Origin: Metapseudomonas otitidis
GTDB taxonomy: Bacteria; Pseudomonadota; Gammaproteobacteria; Pseudomonadales; Pseudomonadaceae
Assembly: GCF_900111835.1 (NCBI RefSeq)
Contig: NZ_FOJP01000017.1
Span: 62,001 to 126,000, forward strand
Length of the DNA stretch: 64,000 bases
Reading direction: 5' to 3'
Made by a program: the position numbers and the translations under genes. The number at the start of each line of letters is the position of its first letter. Positions within the stretch are counted from its first letter, which is position 1. The notes under the pieces are model-generated. The model had not been told where the DNA came from. It made no database searches and saw only the letters and a program-made list of their open reading frames with translations. Shown piece after piece: positions 7,662 through 17,335 of the stretch.

Positions 7662-9446
7662 ATGTCGGCTTTCGCATCGGCCGCCCAGGATCGCTGGCTG
7701 GATCTCAATGACCTGCTCCGGGAGCTGGTGAACCAGGGCCGGATCGCCCAGGACACCGCCGAGCAATGCCTGGCCATCCGCCGCAGCGCGGTGAACAACC
7801 AGCAGCACCCGCTGGAGTTCCTCGCCAGCCAGCAGGTGGACGACCTCAAGCGCCCCGGCCGCAAGCTGGAGCTGGAGACCCTCACCCAGTGGCTGGCCGA
7901 CTATTGCGGCCAGCCCTACCTGCGCATCGACCCGCTGAAGATCGACGTCGCCGCCGTCACCCCGCTGATGTCCTACGCCTTCGCCCAGCGCCACAAGATC
8001 CTCGCCGTGGCAGTGGACAGCGAGAGCGTCACCATCGCCAGCGCCCAGCCCTTCGTGCACAGCTGGGAGAGCAATCTCACCCACGTGCTCAAGCGCCCCA
8101 TCAGGCGCGTGGTGGCCAACCCCGCCGACCTGCAGCGCTTCACCACCGAGTTCTACCGCCTGGCCAAGTCGGTCAGTGGCGCCACCGCCGTGGACCAGAA
8201 GATCAGCGGCGTGGGCAACTTCGAGCAGCTGCTCAAGCTCGGCGCCAGCGACCAGGAGCCGGACGCCAACGACGCCCACATCGTCAACATCGTCGACTGG
8301 CTGTTCCAGTACGCCTACCAGCAGCGCGCCAGCGACATCCACATCGAGCCGCGCCGCGAGCAGGGCACCGTGCGCTTCCGCATCGACGGCGTGCTGCACA
8401 ACGTCTACCAGTTCCCGCCCCAGGTCACGATGGCCATCGTCAGCCGCCTGAAGAGCCTCGGGCGGATGAACGTGGCCGAGAAGCGCAAGCCCCAGGACGG
8501 CCGGGTCAAGACCAAGACCCCGGACGGCGGCGAGGTGGAACTGCGCCTGTCGACCCTGCCCACCGCCTTCGGCGAGAAGATGGTGATGCGGATCTTCGAC
8601 CCCGAGGTGCTGCTCAAGAGCTTCGACCAGCTGGGCTTCTCCCAGGACGACCTGAAGCGCTGGCAGAGCATGACCCACCAGCCCAACGGCATCATCCTGG
8701 TCACCGGCCCCACCGGCTCGGGCAAGACCACCACGCTCTACACCACGCTCAAGCAGCTGGCCACCAGCGAGGTGAACGTCTGCACCATCGAAGACCCCAT
8801 CGAGATGATCGAAGGCGCCTTCAACCAGATGCAGGTGCAGCACAACATCGACCTCAGCTTCGCCAGCGGCGTGCGCGCGCTGATGCGCCAGGACCCGGAC
8901 ATCATCATGGTCGGCGAGATCCGCGACCTGGAGACCGCCGAGATGGCCATCCAGGCGGCGCTCACCGGCCACCTGGTGCTCTCCACCCTGCACACCAACG
9001 ACGCCCCCAGCGCCATCACCCGCCTGCTGGAGCTGGGCGTGCCCTACTACCTGCTGCGCGCCACCCTGCTCGGGGTCATGGCACAGCGCCTGGTGCGCAC
9101 CCTGTGCCCGCACTGCAAGGCGCCCATGGAGCTGGAGGAAGAAGACTGGCAGAACCTCACCCGCCCCTGGAGCGCCCCGCTGCCCACCGGCGCACACCGC
9201 GCCGTGGGCTGCCTGGAATGCCGCGACACCGGCTACCGCGGCCGTGCCGGGGTCTACGAGATCATGCTGCTGAGCGACGGCGTGAAGAGCCTGATCACCG
9301 CCGACACCGACCTCGTCGCCCTGCGCCGCCAGGCCTTCAAGGACGGCATGCGCAGCCTGCGCCTGTCCGGCGCGCAGAAGATCGCCGCCGGCCAGACCAC
9401 GGTGGAGGAAGTGCTGCGCGTCACCCCCCAGAGCGAACAGAAATAA
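7662..9446 (+). CDS. Solitary GspE/PilB-type secretion ATPase
   Basis: 594 residues, a hexameric ATPase of the type II secretion / type IV pilus class. An N-terminal MshEN-like domain (about 1-170) precedes the RecA-like core. Walker A GPTGSGKTT is at 349-357, the Asp box TIEDPIE at about 375-381, Walker B IIMVGEIRD at about 414-422, and the His box GHLVLSTLHTND at about 436-447. A four-cysteine metal site follows (C482-x-x-C485 and C517-x-x-C520). The start at 7662 has AAGGAG upstream. No secretin, pseudopilin or inner-membrane F protein lies nearby, so its machine must be elsewhere. Confidence 0.88.
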   Translation: MSAFASAAQDRWLDLNDLLRELVNQGRIAQDTAEQCLAIRRSAVNNQQHPLEFLASQQVDDLKRPGRKLELETLTQWLADYCGQPYLRIDPLKIDVAAVTPLMSYAFAQRHKILAVAVDSESVTIASAQPFVHSWESNLTHVLKRPIRRVVANPADLQRFTTEFYRLAKSVSGATAVDQKISGVGNFEQLLKLGASDQEPDANDAHIVNIVDWLFQYAYQQRASDIHIEPRREQGTVRFRIDGVLHNVYQFPPQVTMAIVSRLKSLGRMNVAEKRKPQDGRVKTKTPDGGEVELRLSTLPTAFGEKMVMRIFDPEVLLKSFDQLGFSQDDLKRWQSMTHQPNGIILVTGPTGSGKTTTLYTTLKQLATSEVNVCTIEDPIEMIEGAFNQMQVQHNIDLSFASGVRALMRQDPDIIMVGEIRDLETAEMAIQAALTGHLVLSTLHTNDAPSAITRLLELGVPYYLLRATLLGVMAQRLVRTLCPHCKAPMELEEEDWQNLTRPWSAPLPTGAHRAVGCLECRDTGYRGRAGVYEIMLLSDGVKSLITADTDLVALRRQAFKDGMRSLRLSGAQKIAAGQTTVEEVLRVTPQSEQK

Positions 9447-9569
9447 CCACGGTACTCGGCGGCGCCCCGCGTATTTGCAGGCCACACTGAGCTGTGCAAA
9501 GGTGCCGGGCCAACCGACCTGGACCACGGGGCGCAACGCCCCGCCCGACACACTGCCAAGGAGTACAGC

Positions 9570-10490
9570 ATGGGCATCAGTACCGTCGTCATCCTCTTCG
9601 TCGCCCTCGCGGTGGCCATCGTCTTCATGGGGTTCAAGATCGTGCCCCAGGGCTTCGAGTGGACCGTCGAGCGCTTCGGCCGCTACACCACCACCCTCAA
9701 GCCCGGCCTGAACATCATCGTCCCGGTGGTGGACCGCATCGGCCGCCGGGTCAACGTCATGGAAAGCGTGCTGGACATCCCCCCGCAGGAAGCCATCAGC
9801 GCCGACAACGCCATGGTGCAGATCGACGCCGTGTGCTTCTTCCAGGTGGTCAACACCGCCCAGGCCGCCTATGAGGTGAACAACCTCGAACACGCCATCC
9901 GCAACCTGGTGATGACCAACATCCGCACCGTGCTCGGCTCCATGGAGCTGGACGCCATGCTCAGCCAGCGCGACGCCATCAACGAACGCCTGCTGCACAC
10001 CGTGGATGAAGCCACCGCCCCCTGGGGCGTGAAGGTCACCCGCATCGAGATCAAGGACATCAGCCCGCCCAACGACCTGGTCGAAGCCATGGCCAGCCAG
10101 ATGAAGGCCGAGCGCCTGAAGCGCGCGCAGATCCTCGAAGCGGAAGGCTCCCGCTCCGCCGCCATCCTCACCGCCGAAGGCCAGAAGCAGGCCGAGATCC
10201 TCCGCGCCGAAGGCCAGCGCGCCGCCGCCTTCCTCGAAGCCGAAGCCCGCGAACGGGCCGCCGCCGCCGAAGCCGAGGCCACCCGCGTGGTGTCCAACGC
10301 CATCGCCACCGGCAACGTCCAGGCGGTGAACTACTTCGTCGCCCAGAAGTACGTCGAAGCCCTCGGCAACCTGGCCAGCGCCAACAACAGCAAGGTGATC
10401 CTCATGCCGCTGGAAGCCAGCCAGGTGATCGGCTCGGTCGGCGGCATCGGCGAGATCGTCAAGGCCACCTTCGGCGACAAGAAGGGCTGA
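9570..10490 (+). CDS. SPFH/band-7 (stomatin-like) membrane protein, QmcA-like
   Basis: 306 residues. One N-terminal membrane segment (about 4-22) is followed by the SPFH domain (about 25-185, with [20 protein letters not shown]). An Ala/Glu-rich coiled coil follows (about 185-255, repeating AEGQ and EAEA). Family members form large rings in the inner membrane and modulate proteases or membrane microdomains. The gene has AAGGAG upstream. It is followed after 2 bp by an NfeD partner, the standard SPFH-NfeD operon, so co-function is well supported. Confidence 0.9.
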   Translation: MGISTVVILFVALAVAIVFMGFKIVPQGFEWTVERFGRYTTTLKPGLNIIVPVVDRIGRRVNVMESVLDIPPQEAISADNAMVQIDAVCFFQVVNTAQAAYEVNNLEHAIRNLVMTNIRTVLGSMELDAMLSQRDAINERLLHTVDEATAPWGVKVTRIEIKDISPPNDLVEAMASQMKAERLKRAQILEAEGSRSAAILTAEGQKQAEILRAEGQRAAAFLEAEARERAAAAEAEATRVVSNAIATGNVQAVNYFVAQKYVEALGNLASANNSKVILMPLEASQVIGSVGGIGEIVKATFGDKKG

Positions 10491-10492
10491 AC

Positions 10493-10948
10493 ATGCTGGC
10501 GTACCTGCAGAACCTCGCCTTCTGGGACTGGCTGGCCCTCGGCACCCTGCTGCTGATCCTCGAAGTCTTCGGCGCCGGCGGCTACCTGCTGTGGATCGGC
10601 CTGGCCGCCGCCGGGGTCGGTGCCCTGGTGTTCTTCGTGCCGGACCTGCCCTGGCAGGCGCAGTTCGTGCTCTTCGGCCTGCTCGCCGTGGCCACCGCCG
10701 CCTACTGGTGGCGGCGCCAGCAGGTGGCCGTGCGCGCCTCCGACCAGCCGGGCCTGAACCGCCGTGGCCAGGAGCTGCTGGGCCGGCAGTTCACCCTGTT
10801 GCAGGCCATCGAGGGCGGGCGCGGCAAGATCCGCGCCGGCGACTCGGTGTGGCTGGTGGTCGGCCCGGACCTGCCGGCCGGCAGCCACGTCCGCGTGGTC
10901 GGCCAGGACGGCGTGCTGCTGAAAGTCGAGCCCGCCCCGGCGGACTGA
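10493..10948 (+). CDS. NfeD family membrane protein
   Basis: 151 residues. Hydrophobic helices (about 13-28, 30-46 and 55-75) are followed by a soluble OB-fold-like C-terminus (about 90-150: GQELLGRQFTLLQAIEGGRG, then IRAGDSVWLVVGPDLPAG). It is the short NfeD form without the ClpP-like protease domain. It starts 2 bp after the SPFH gene and is surely co-transcribed with it. NfeD proteins are thought to act with stomatins in the membrane. Confidence 0.9.
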   Translation: MLAYLQNLAFWDWLALGTLLLILEVFGAGGYLLWIGLAAAGVGALVFFVPDLPWQAQFVLFGLLAVATAAYWWRRQQVAVRASDQPGLNRRGQELLGRQFTLLQAIEGGRGKIRAGDSVWLVVGPDLPAGSHVRVVGQDGVLLKVEPAPAD

Positions 10949-11009
10949 GCCCCTTGCCCCGGCCCCGGCGGCTGGCGTCCAATAGCGCCTCACCGCCGAG
11001 GAGCCGCCG

Positions 11010-11654
11010 ATGTCCCGCCCTGCCACCGCCCGCAAGCCCCGCGCCAGCAGCCAGTTGCGCATCGCCGCCATCCTCGACGCCGCCCGGGGCCTGCTCGCCG
11101 AACAGGGCGTGGCCAACCTGTCGATCTACAGCGTCGCCGAGCGGGCGGAGATGCCGCCCTCCTCCGTCTACCACTTCTTCTCCAGCGTCCCGGCGATCCT
11201 CGAAGCGCTGACCGCCGACGTTCACGCCGCCTTCCGCGCCAGCCTGCAGCAACCGGTGGACCACGCCGCACTGGGCAGCTGGCGCGACCTGTCGCGGATC
11301 GTCGAGGAGCGCATGCTGGCGATCTACGACGCCGACGCCGCCGCCCGCCAGCTGATCCTCGCCCAGCACGGGCTCACCGAAGTGACCCAGGCCGACCGCC
11401 AGCTGGACATCGAGCTGGGCCACCTGATGCACGCCGTGTTCGAACGCCACTTCCCGCTGCCCGCCCTGCCCGAGGACCTGAACGTCTTCTCCCTGGCCAT
11501 GGAGCTGGGCGACCGCGTCTACGCGCGTTCCGTGCAGCAGCACGGCCACATCACCCCGCGCCTGGCCGAGGAAGGCATGCGCGTGTTCGACGCCTACCTG
11601 GGGCTCTACCTGCCGCACTGCCTGCCCAAGCGCGACGTCATCCAGGACGCCTGA
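11010..11654 (+). CDS. aguR: TetR family repressor of agmatine catabolism
   Basis: 214 residues. The N-terminal TetR HTH is about 15-62 (AAILDAARGLLAEQGVANLS and SVAERAEMPPSSVYHFFSS). A helical ligand-binding domain follows. In P. aeruginosa AguR represses aguBA and is released by agmatine or N-carbamoylputrescine. Here the gene lies directly upstream of aguB and aguA on the same strand with 187 bp between, the known aguRBA arrangement. The name rests on family plus this context. Confidence 0.88.
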   Translation: MSRPATARKPRASSQLRIAAILDAARGLLAEQGVANLSIYSVAERAEMPPSSVYHFFSSVPAILEALTADVHAAFRASLQQPVDHAALGSWRDLSRIVEERMLAIYDADAAARQLILAQHGLTEVTQADRQLDIELGHLMHAVFERHFPLPALPEDLNVFSLAMELGDRVYARSVQQHGHITPRLAEEGMRVFDAYLGLYLPHCLPKRDVIQDA

Positions 11655-11841
11655 AAAGCCGATAGTTATCGAACTAAAAGCCTGCTCACGCTGAGTGAAC
11701 GCTAAAAATCCCTTTCAAAACGGATTTTTATCGAATATAACGGTACCATCCGCGCGACTGGACCGCGACCGATCGCACGGAATCCCCCGGAATGCCGATG
11801 AATATCCGGCACCGGTCCGCAACCGTTCGACGAGGTGTTCC
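11655..11841 (+). promoter_or_regulatory. aguBA promoter/operator region
   Basis: 187 bp, AT-richer than its surroundings. It contains an imperfect palindrome CGATAGTTATCG (11660-11671). It also contains a perfect 9-bp inverted repeat TAAAAATCC / GGATTTTTA (11703-11711 and 11722-11730), followed by TCGAATATAACGG. These are candidate AguR sites. GAGGTG at about 11832 is a good ribosome binding site for aguB. Confidence 0.6.
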
Positions 11842-12723
11842 ATGTCCCGCATCGTTACCGTCGCCGCCACCCAAATGGCCTGCTCCTGGGATCGTGCCGC
11901 GAATATCGCCAACGCCGAGAAGCTGGTGCGCCAGGCCGCCGCCCAGGGCGCGCAGATCATCCTCATCCAGGAACTGTTCGAGACGCCCTACTTCTGCCAG
12001 AAGCCCAACGCCGACTACGCCCAGCTGGCCACCCCGGTGGAGGAGAACGCCGCCATCGCCCACTTCAGCCGGCTCGCCGCCGAACTCAAGGTGGTGCTGC
12101 CCATCAGCTTCTTCGAACGCGCCGGCCGTGCCCGCTTCAACAGCATCGCCATCCTCGACGCCGACGGCAGCAACCTCGGCGTCTACCGCAAGAGCCACAT
12201 CCCGGACGGCCCCGGCTACCACGAGAAGTACTACTTCAACCCCGGCGACACCGGCTTCAAGGTCTGGGACACCGCCTACGCCCGCATCGGCGTCGGCATC
12301 TGCTGGGACCAGTGGTTCCCCGAGTGCGCCCGCAGCATGGCGCTGATGGGCGCCGAACTGCTGTTCTACCCCACCGCCATCGGCAGCGAACCCCACGACG
12401 CCACCATCACCTCCCGCGACCACTGGCAGCGCGTGCAGCAGGGCCATGCCGGCGCCAACGTCATGCCGCTGATCGCCTCCAACCGCATCGGCCGCGAAGA
12501 GCAGGACGGCTACGACATCACCTTCTACGGCTCCTCCTTCATTGCCGATCAGTTCGGCCGCAAGGTGGCTGAACTCGACGAGGTCGAAGAAGGTATCCTT
12601 GTCCACCGCTTCGACCTCGACGAACTGGAGAAGGTACGTACCGCCTGGGGCGTGTTCCGCGACCGCCGTCCTAACCTGTACTGGCCGATCGCGACCCTCG
12701 ACGGCGAAACCCTCTCCGAATGA
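11842..12723 (+). CDS. aguB: N-carbamoylputrescine amidohydrolase
   Basis: Hydrolyses N-carbamoylputrescine to putrescine, CO2 and ammonia. It has 293 residues, a single nitrilase-superfamily domain. The Glu-Lys-Cys triad is visible: E44 ([11 protein letters not shown]), K117 ([13 protein letters not shown]) and C154 ([12 protein letters not shown]). The start at 11842 ([16 protein letters not shown]) has GAGGTG upstream and matches the family. It is followed by aguA after 61 bp in the same operon. Confidence 0.95.
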   Translation: MSRIVTVAATQMACSWDRAANIANAEKLVRQAAAQGAQIILIQELFETPYFCQKPNADYAQLATPVEENAAIAHFSRLAAELKVVLPISFFERAGRARFNSIAILDADGSNLGVYRKSHIPDGPGYHEKYYFNPGDTGFKVWDTAYARIGVGICWDQWFPECARSMALMGAELLFYPTAIGSEPHDATITSRDHWQRVQQGHAGANVMPLIASNRIGREEQDGYDITFYGSSFIADQFGRKVAELDEVEEGILVHRFDLDELEKVRTAWGVFRDRRPNLYWPIATLDGETLSE

Positions 12724-12784
12724 CCGACCCGGCGCCGCAGGCCGGCCTCATCAACGGCCTGCGCCCTCCACCAAGGACCGCCCC

Positions 12785-13891
12785 ATGAGCACCCCGATCC
12801 GCACGCCCCGCGCCGATGGCTTCCACATGCCCGCCGAGTGGGCGCCCCACACCCGCACCTGGATGGTCTGGCCCGAGCGCTCGGACAACTGGCGCCTCGG
12901 CGGCAAGCCCGCCCAGGCCGCCTTCACCGCCGTGGCCAAGGCCATCGCCCGCTTCGAGCCGGTGACCGTGTGCGCCTCCGCCGCCCAGTACGAGAACGCC
13001 CGCGCGCGCCTGGACGACGCCAACATCCGCGTGGTGGAGATCACCACCGACGACGCCTGGGTGCGTGACACCGGCCCCACCTTCGTCATCGACGACCAGG
13101 GCGAAGTGCGCGGCGTGGACTGGGCGTTCAACGCCTGGGGCGGTTTCGACGGCGGCCTCTACTTCCCCTGGCAGCGTGACGACCAGGTGGCCCGCAAGAT
13201 CCTCGAGATCGAAGGCTGCGCCCGCTACCGCACCGAAGGCTTCGTGCTGGAAGGCGGCTCCATCCACGTCGATGGCGAAGGCACCCTGATCACCACCGAA
13301 GAATGCCTGCTCAACCGCAACCGCAACCCGCACCTGAACCGCGAGGAGGTCGAGGCGGTGCTGCGCGACCACCTGGCGGTGGACACCATCATCTGGCTGC
13401 CGGATGGCCTCTACAACGACGAGACCGACGGCCATGTGGATAACTTCTGCTGCTACGTGCGCCCGGGCGAAGTGCTGCTGGCCTGGACCGACGACCCGGC
13501 CAACCCCAACTACCCGCGCTGCCAGGCCGCGATGAAGGTGCTGGAGCAGGCCCGCGACGCCAAGGGCCGCCAGCTGGTGGTGCACAAGATGCCGATCCCC
13601 GGCCCGATCCACGCCACCGAGGAAGAATGCGCTGGCGTCGACCTGGTGGAAGGCACCCAGGAGCGCGACCCGTCGATCCGCCTGGCGGGCTCCTACGTCA
13701 ACTTCCTCATCGTCAACGGCGGCATCGTCGCGCCGAAGTTCGACGACCCGAAGGACGCCGAGGCCGAAGCCATCCTCAAGCGCCTGTTCCCGCAGCATGA
13801 GGTGGTGATGGTGCCCGGCCGCGAGATACTCCTCGGCGGCGGCAACATCCACTGCATCACCCAGCAGCAGCCGGCACCGCAGAAGCGCTGA
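12785..13891 (+). CDS. aguA: Agmatine deiminase
   Basis: Converts agmatine to N-carbamoylputrescine and ammonia. It has 368 residues, the usual AguA length, with the guanidine-modifying (PAD-like) fold. [26 protein letters not shown], and the catalytic cysteine C357 in [13 protein letters not shown] are all visible. The last gene of aguRBA, it is followed 19 bp later by an intrinsic terminator. Putrescine produced here would feed GABA/succinate catabolism or polyamine pools. Confidence 0.95.
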   Translation: MSTPIRTPRADGFHMPAEWAPHTRTWMVWPERSDNWRLGGKPAQAAFTAVAKAIARFEPVTVCASAAQYENARARLDDANIRVVEITTDDAWVRDTGPTFVIDDQGEVRGVDWAFNAWGGFDGGLYFPWQRDDQVARKILEIEGCARYRTEGFVLEGGSIHVDGEGTLITTEECLLNRNRNPHLNREEVEAVLRDHLAVDTIIWLPDGLYNDETDGHVDNFCCYVRPGEVLLAWTDDPANPNYPRCQAAMKVLEQARDAKGRQLVVHKMPIPGPIHATEEECAGVDLVEGTQERDPSIRLAGSYVNFLIVNGGIVAPKFDDPKDAEAEAILKRLFPQHEVVMVPGREILLGGGNIHCITQQQPAPQKR

Positions 13892-14214
13892 GCCACCGCT
13901 GGATGAACGAAGCCCCGCGAACGCGGGGCTTTTTCATTCCGGCACAAGGCACTTTCCTGTGGGAGCGGTTTCGTCGGGCAGCCCCCTACACCCCGGGGGC
14001 GCACCGTGCGTCATCACGGATGCGTTCCCACACGGATCGGTTTGTAGGGGCGAATTCATTCGCCCAAGGACCGCGCAGCGGTCCCCAACGAACGAGCCCC
14101 CGCAAACGCGGGGGCTCTTCATGTCGGTACAAGGCACGGTCACGTGGGAGCGGATTCATCCGCGAAGGATCGCGCAGCGATCCCCGCTTCCCCCCACGAT
14201 CACGCCCCGCTGCC
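13892..14214. repeat. 323-bp gene-free region with a duplicated terminator/REP block
   Basis: Two related about 75-bp units, 13905-13978 and 14090-14164, each hold a GCCCCGCG-type hairpin, then ACAAGGCAC and GTGGGAGCGG. Between and after them are REP units (14043-14085 and 14150-14187, with GCGCAGCGGTCC or GCGCAGCGATCC palindromes). There are no genes. Confidence 0.7.
13911..13935 (+). terminator. Intrinsic terminator after aguA
   Basis: AGCCCCGCG-AA-CGCGGGGCT stem followed by TTTT. Confidence 0.9.
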
Positions 14215-14430
14215 TCACAGCTTGGCGATGGACACCTCGGTGGACTTCACGAAGGCGATCACCTCGGAGCCGATGCCCAGCTCCAGCTCGCGCACGGAGC
14301 GGGTGGTGATCACCGAGGTGACGATGCCGGCGGCGGTCTGCACGTCGATCTCCGACAGCACCGGGCCTTCGATGATTTCCTTGATGGTGCCCTTGAACTG
14401 GTTGCGGACGTTGATGGCTTTGATGGTCAT
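14215..14430 (-). CDS. ssuF: Molybdopterin-binding (TOBE/Mop) protein of the ssu operon
   Basis: 71 residues, a single Mop/TOBE domain (AINVRNQFKGTIKEIIEGPV and GIVTSVITTRSVRELELGIG). A protein of this type ends the ssuEADCBF operon of P. putida and was reported as needed for sulfonate utilisation there; why is unclear. Here it likewise follows ssuB by 36 bp. Oxyanion (molybdate-like) binding is known for the family. The ligand here is not known. Confidence 0.88.
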   Translation of the reverse strand: MTIKAINVRNQFKGTIKEIIEGPVLSEIDVQTAAGIVTSVITTRSVRELELGIGSEVIAFVKSTEVSIAKL

Positions 14431-14466
14431 GGCGTTTTTCCTTTGCTCGGGGTCGTGGGATGAAGA

Positions 14467-15276
14467 TCAGAGTGCCCAACGCAACTGCGTGGGCAGGGGT
14501 GAAACCGGTTCGGGTTCCGGCGGCGGCGCCGGCTGCGACAGCACGCGTTCGAGGACCTGGGCCTCCAGCGCCGCCAGCCGGGCCGAGCCACGGGTACGCG
14601 GCCGGGGCAGGTCGACCGTGAGGTCGAGGCCGATGGCGCCGTCCTCGATCAGGATCACCCGGTCGGCGATGGCCACCGCCTCGTTCACGTCGTGGGTCAC
14701 CAGCAGCACGGTGAAGCCGTGTTGCTGCCAGAGCCGCTCGATCAGTTGCTGCATCTCGATGCGGGTCAGCGCATCCAGCGCGCCCAGGGGCTCGTCCAGC
14801 AGCAGCAGGCGCGGCTGGTGGATCAGCGCACGGGCCAGGGCTACGCGCTGCTTCTGGCCGCCGGACAGCGCCGCCGGCCATTCCCGGGCGCGGTCGGCCA
14901 GGCCCACCGCCTCCAGGGCTTCCAGGGCCTTGGGCCGCCAGTCGCCGGAGAGGCCCAGGCCGACGTTGTCGATCACCCGTTTCCAGGGCAGCAGGCGCGC
15001 GTCCTGGAACATCAGCCGGGTGTCCTCGCGGGCCTCGGCCAGGGGGGCCGAACCGGCCAGCAGCTCGCCTCGGCTGGGCTGGTCGAGCCCGGCCAGCAGG
15101 CGCAGCAGGGTGCTCTTGCCGCAGCCACTGCGGCCGACCACGGCGACGAACTGGCCGGCGGGGATGCGCAGGTCGATGCCCTTGAGCACCTCCCGCTCAC
15201 CGAAGGATTTGCCGATGCCCTGCACCACCAGGGGAATGCCGCGCTTGAGGTGCTGCGGCGTGGACAACGCATTCAT
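14467..15276 (-). CDS. ssuB: Aliphatic sulfonate ABC transporter ATPase
   Basis: 269 residues. Walker [10 protein letters not shown] is at 48-56. The signature [15 protein letters not shown] is followed by Walker [17 protein letters not shown]. It energises sulfonate import with SsuC and SsuA at the inner membrane. The ATG at 15276 overlaps the ssuC stop in an ATGA junction, so the two are translationally coupled. The C-terminal extension (after about 225) is typical of SsuB. Confidence 0.93.
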   Translation of the reverse strand: MNALSTPQHLKRGIPLVVQGIGKSFGEREVLKGIDLRIPAGQFVAVVGRSGCGKSTLLRLLAGLDQPSRGELLAGSAPLAEAREDTRLMFQDARLLPWKRVIDNVGLGLSGDWRPKALEALEAVGLADRAREWPAALSGGQKQRVALARALIHQPRLLLLDEPLGALDALTRIEMQQLIERLWQQHGFTVLLVTHDVNEAVAIADRVILIEDGAIGLDLTVDLPRPRTRGSARLAALEAQVLERVLSQPAPPPEPEPVSPLPTQLRWAL

Positions 15277-16058
15277 GCCGCACCTCCCTTGGGCTGATAG
15301 GCCGGGTGCCAGCGCAGCCAGGCACGCTCCAGGCCACGGGCGGCGAGGTCGGCCAGCTTGCCGAGGACGGCATAGAGCACGATCGCCAGCACCACCACGT
15401 CGGTCTGCAGGAACTCGCGGGCGTTCATCGCCAGGTAGCCGATGCCGGCATTGGCGGAGATGGTCTCGGCGACGATCAGGGTCAGCCACATGAAGCCGAG
15501 GGCGAAGCGCACCCCCACCAGGATCGAGGGCAGCGCGCCGGGCAGGATCACCTGGCGGAACAGGCCGAAGCCGGAGAGGCCGTAGCTGCGCGCCATCTCC
15601 ACCAGCGCCGGGTCGACGTTGCGGATGCCGTGGTAGGTGTTGAGGTAGATGGGGAACAGGGTGCCGAGGGCGACGAGGAAGATCTTCGCCGACTCATCGA
15701 TGCCGAACCACAGGATCACCAGCGGGATCAGCGCCAGGTGCGGCACGTTGCGGATCATCTGCACCGAGCTGTCCAGCAGCCGCTCGCCCCAGGCGGAGAG
15801 CCCGGTGATGAAGCCCAGCAGCAGGCCGATGCTGCCGCCGATGGCGAAGCCGATGCCGGCGCGCCAGCCGCTGATGGCCAGGTGGGTCCAGATATCACCG
15901 CTGGCCACCAGGTGCCAGCCGGCGGTCACCACGGCACTGGGTGCCGGGAGGATGCGGGTGGAAAGCAGGCCGGTCTCGACCGCGACCTGCCAGGCGACCA
16001 GCAACGCCACCGGCAAGGCCCAGGGCGCGAGGCGCTGGAGGATTGATTGGACGTTCAT
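15273..16058 (-). CDS. ssuC: Aliphatic sulfonate ABC transporter permease
   Basis: 261 residues with about six membrane segments. The binding-protein-dependent permease loop is visible ([20 protein letters not shown], followed by [18 protein letters not shown]). The start at 16058 ([20 protein letters not shown]) lies 10 bp after the ssuD stop. Upstream in-frame starts would run into ssuD and are rejected. It forms the membrane channel with SsuB, receiving substrate from SsuA. Confidence 0.93.
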   Translation of the reverse strand: MNVQSILQRLAPWALPVALLVAWQVAVETGLLSTRILPAPSAVVTAGWHLVASGDIWTHLAISGWRAGIGFAIGGSIGLLLGFITGLSAWGERLLDSSVQMIRNVPHLALIPLVILWFGIDESAKIFLVALGTLFPIYLNTYHGIRNVDPALVEMARSYGLSGFGLFRQVILPGALPSILVGVRFALGFMWLTLIVAETISANAGIGYLAMNAREFLQTDVVVLAIVLYAVLGKLADLAARGLERAWLRWHPAYQPKGGAA

Positions 16059-16068
16059 CTCGGCACCC

Positions 16069-17226
16069 TCAGCTCTGCGAGACCTTGAGGCGACGCTCGG
16101 GCAGCGCCTCGTTGGCCACCATCTCGCCGAAGGGGCTGACGAAGGCCAGGCCATCGCTCGCCTGCGGGCGCGCCACGTCCAGGTGGGGGAACAGCAGTTC
16201 CGCCACGCGGTAGGACTCTTCCAGGTGCGGGTAGCCGGAGAAGATGAAGGTATCGATGCCGAGGTCCGCGTATTCCTTGACCCGTGCGGCCACGGTGGGG
16301 CCATCGCCCACCAGTGCGGTACCGGCACCACCACGCACCAGGCCGACGCCGGCCCAGAGGTTGGGGCTGACTTCCAGCTGGTCGCGCTTGCCGTTGTGCA
16401 GGGCGGCCATGCGTTGCTGGCCGACGGAATCGAAGCGGGCGAAGGCCGCCTGGGCCTTGGCGATGGTGGCGTCGTCGAGGTGGGCGATCAGGTGGTCGGC
16501 GGCGGCCCAGGCTTCCTCGTTGGTCTCGCGCACGATCACGTGCAGGCGGATGCCGAAGCGCACGCTGCGACCGAGCTTGGCGGCTTTCGCGCGCACCTGC
16601 TCAATCTTCTCCTTCACGGCGGCCGGCGGCTCGCCCCAGGTCAGGTACAGCTCCACCTGCTCGGCGGCCAGGTCCTGGGCGGCCTCGGAGGAACCGCCGA
16701 AGTACAGCGGCGGGCGCGGTTGCTGCAGCGGAGGGTAGAACAGCTTGGCGCCCTTCACCTGGATGTGCTTGCCGTCGTAGTCGACGGTCTCGCCCTCCAG
16801 CACGCGGCGCCAGATGCGGGTGAATTCGACGGACGCCTCGTAACGCGCCTCATGGTTCAGGTGCAGGCCGTCGCCGGCCAGCTCGTCCGGGTCGCCCCCG
16901 GTCACCAGGTTGAACAGGGCCCGGCCACCGGAGAGGCGGTCGAGGGTGGCGGCCTGGCGCGCGGCGACGGTGGGCGAAATGATCCCCGGGCGCAGGGCGA
17001 CGAGGAACTTCAGGCGCTGGGTCACCGGGATCAGCGAGGCGGCGACCAGCCAGGAGTCCTCGCAGGAACGGCCGGTGGGGATCAGCACGCCGCCGAAACC
17101 GAGACGGTCGGCCGCCTGGGCGATCTGCTGCAGGTAGCCGTGGTCGACGGCACGGGCGCCCTCGGATGTGCCGAGGTAGTGGCCGTCGCCGTGGGTCGGC
17201 AGGAACCAGAAGAGGTTGAGACTCAT
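16069..17226 (-). CDS. ssuD: FMNH2-dependent alkanesulfonate monooxygenase
   Basis: Desulfonates C2-C10 alkanesulfonates to aldehydes plus sulfite using FMNH2 from SsuE. It has 385 residues, the usual SsuD length. Its luciferase-like TIM barrel starts [20 protein letters not shown] and contains [30 protein letters not shown] and [20 protein letters not shown]. It lies between ssuA and ssuC in the operon, giving the P. putida-type order. Confidence 0.95.
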   Translation of the reverse strand: MSLNLFWFLPTHGDGHYLGTSEGARAVDHGYLQQIAQAADRLGFGGVLIPTGRSCEDSWLVAASLIPVTQRLKFLVALRPGIISPTVAARQAATLDRLSGGRALFNLVTGGDPDELAGDGLHLNHEARYEASVEFTRIWRRVLEGETVDYDGKHIQVKGAKLFYPPLQQPRPPLYFGGSSEAAQDLAAEQVELYLTWGEPPAAVKEKIEQVRAKAAKLGRSVRFGIRLHVIVRETNEEAWAAADHLIAHLDDATIAKAQAAFARFDSVGQQRMAALHNGKRDQLEVSPNLWAGVGLVRGGAGTALVGDGPTVAARVKEYADLGIDTFIFSGYPHLEESYRVAELLFPHLDVARPQASDGLAFVSPFGEMVANEALPERRLKVSQS

Positions 17227-17335
17227 CGCAATAACTCCAGGGTGAGCGCGCCGGCGTGGCGTAGCCGCGCGATGATGGTTCGTGTGCGGTAGCCGGGCCT
17301 TCCCCGCGCCGTCCGGGCGCGGAGCCAGGCGTGGG

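Noticed and set aside
7551-9998. 815-codon minus-strand frame opposite the GspE-type gene
   Set aside because: Repetitive His/Asp/Val/Gly composition typical of an antisense frame; it spans two real plus-strand genes.
14467-15489. Longer ssuB starting inside ssuC
   Set aside because: The extra residues are Arg/Pro-rich readings of ssuC in another frame. The ATGA junction at 15276 gives the proper start.
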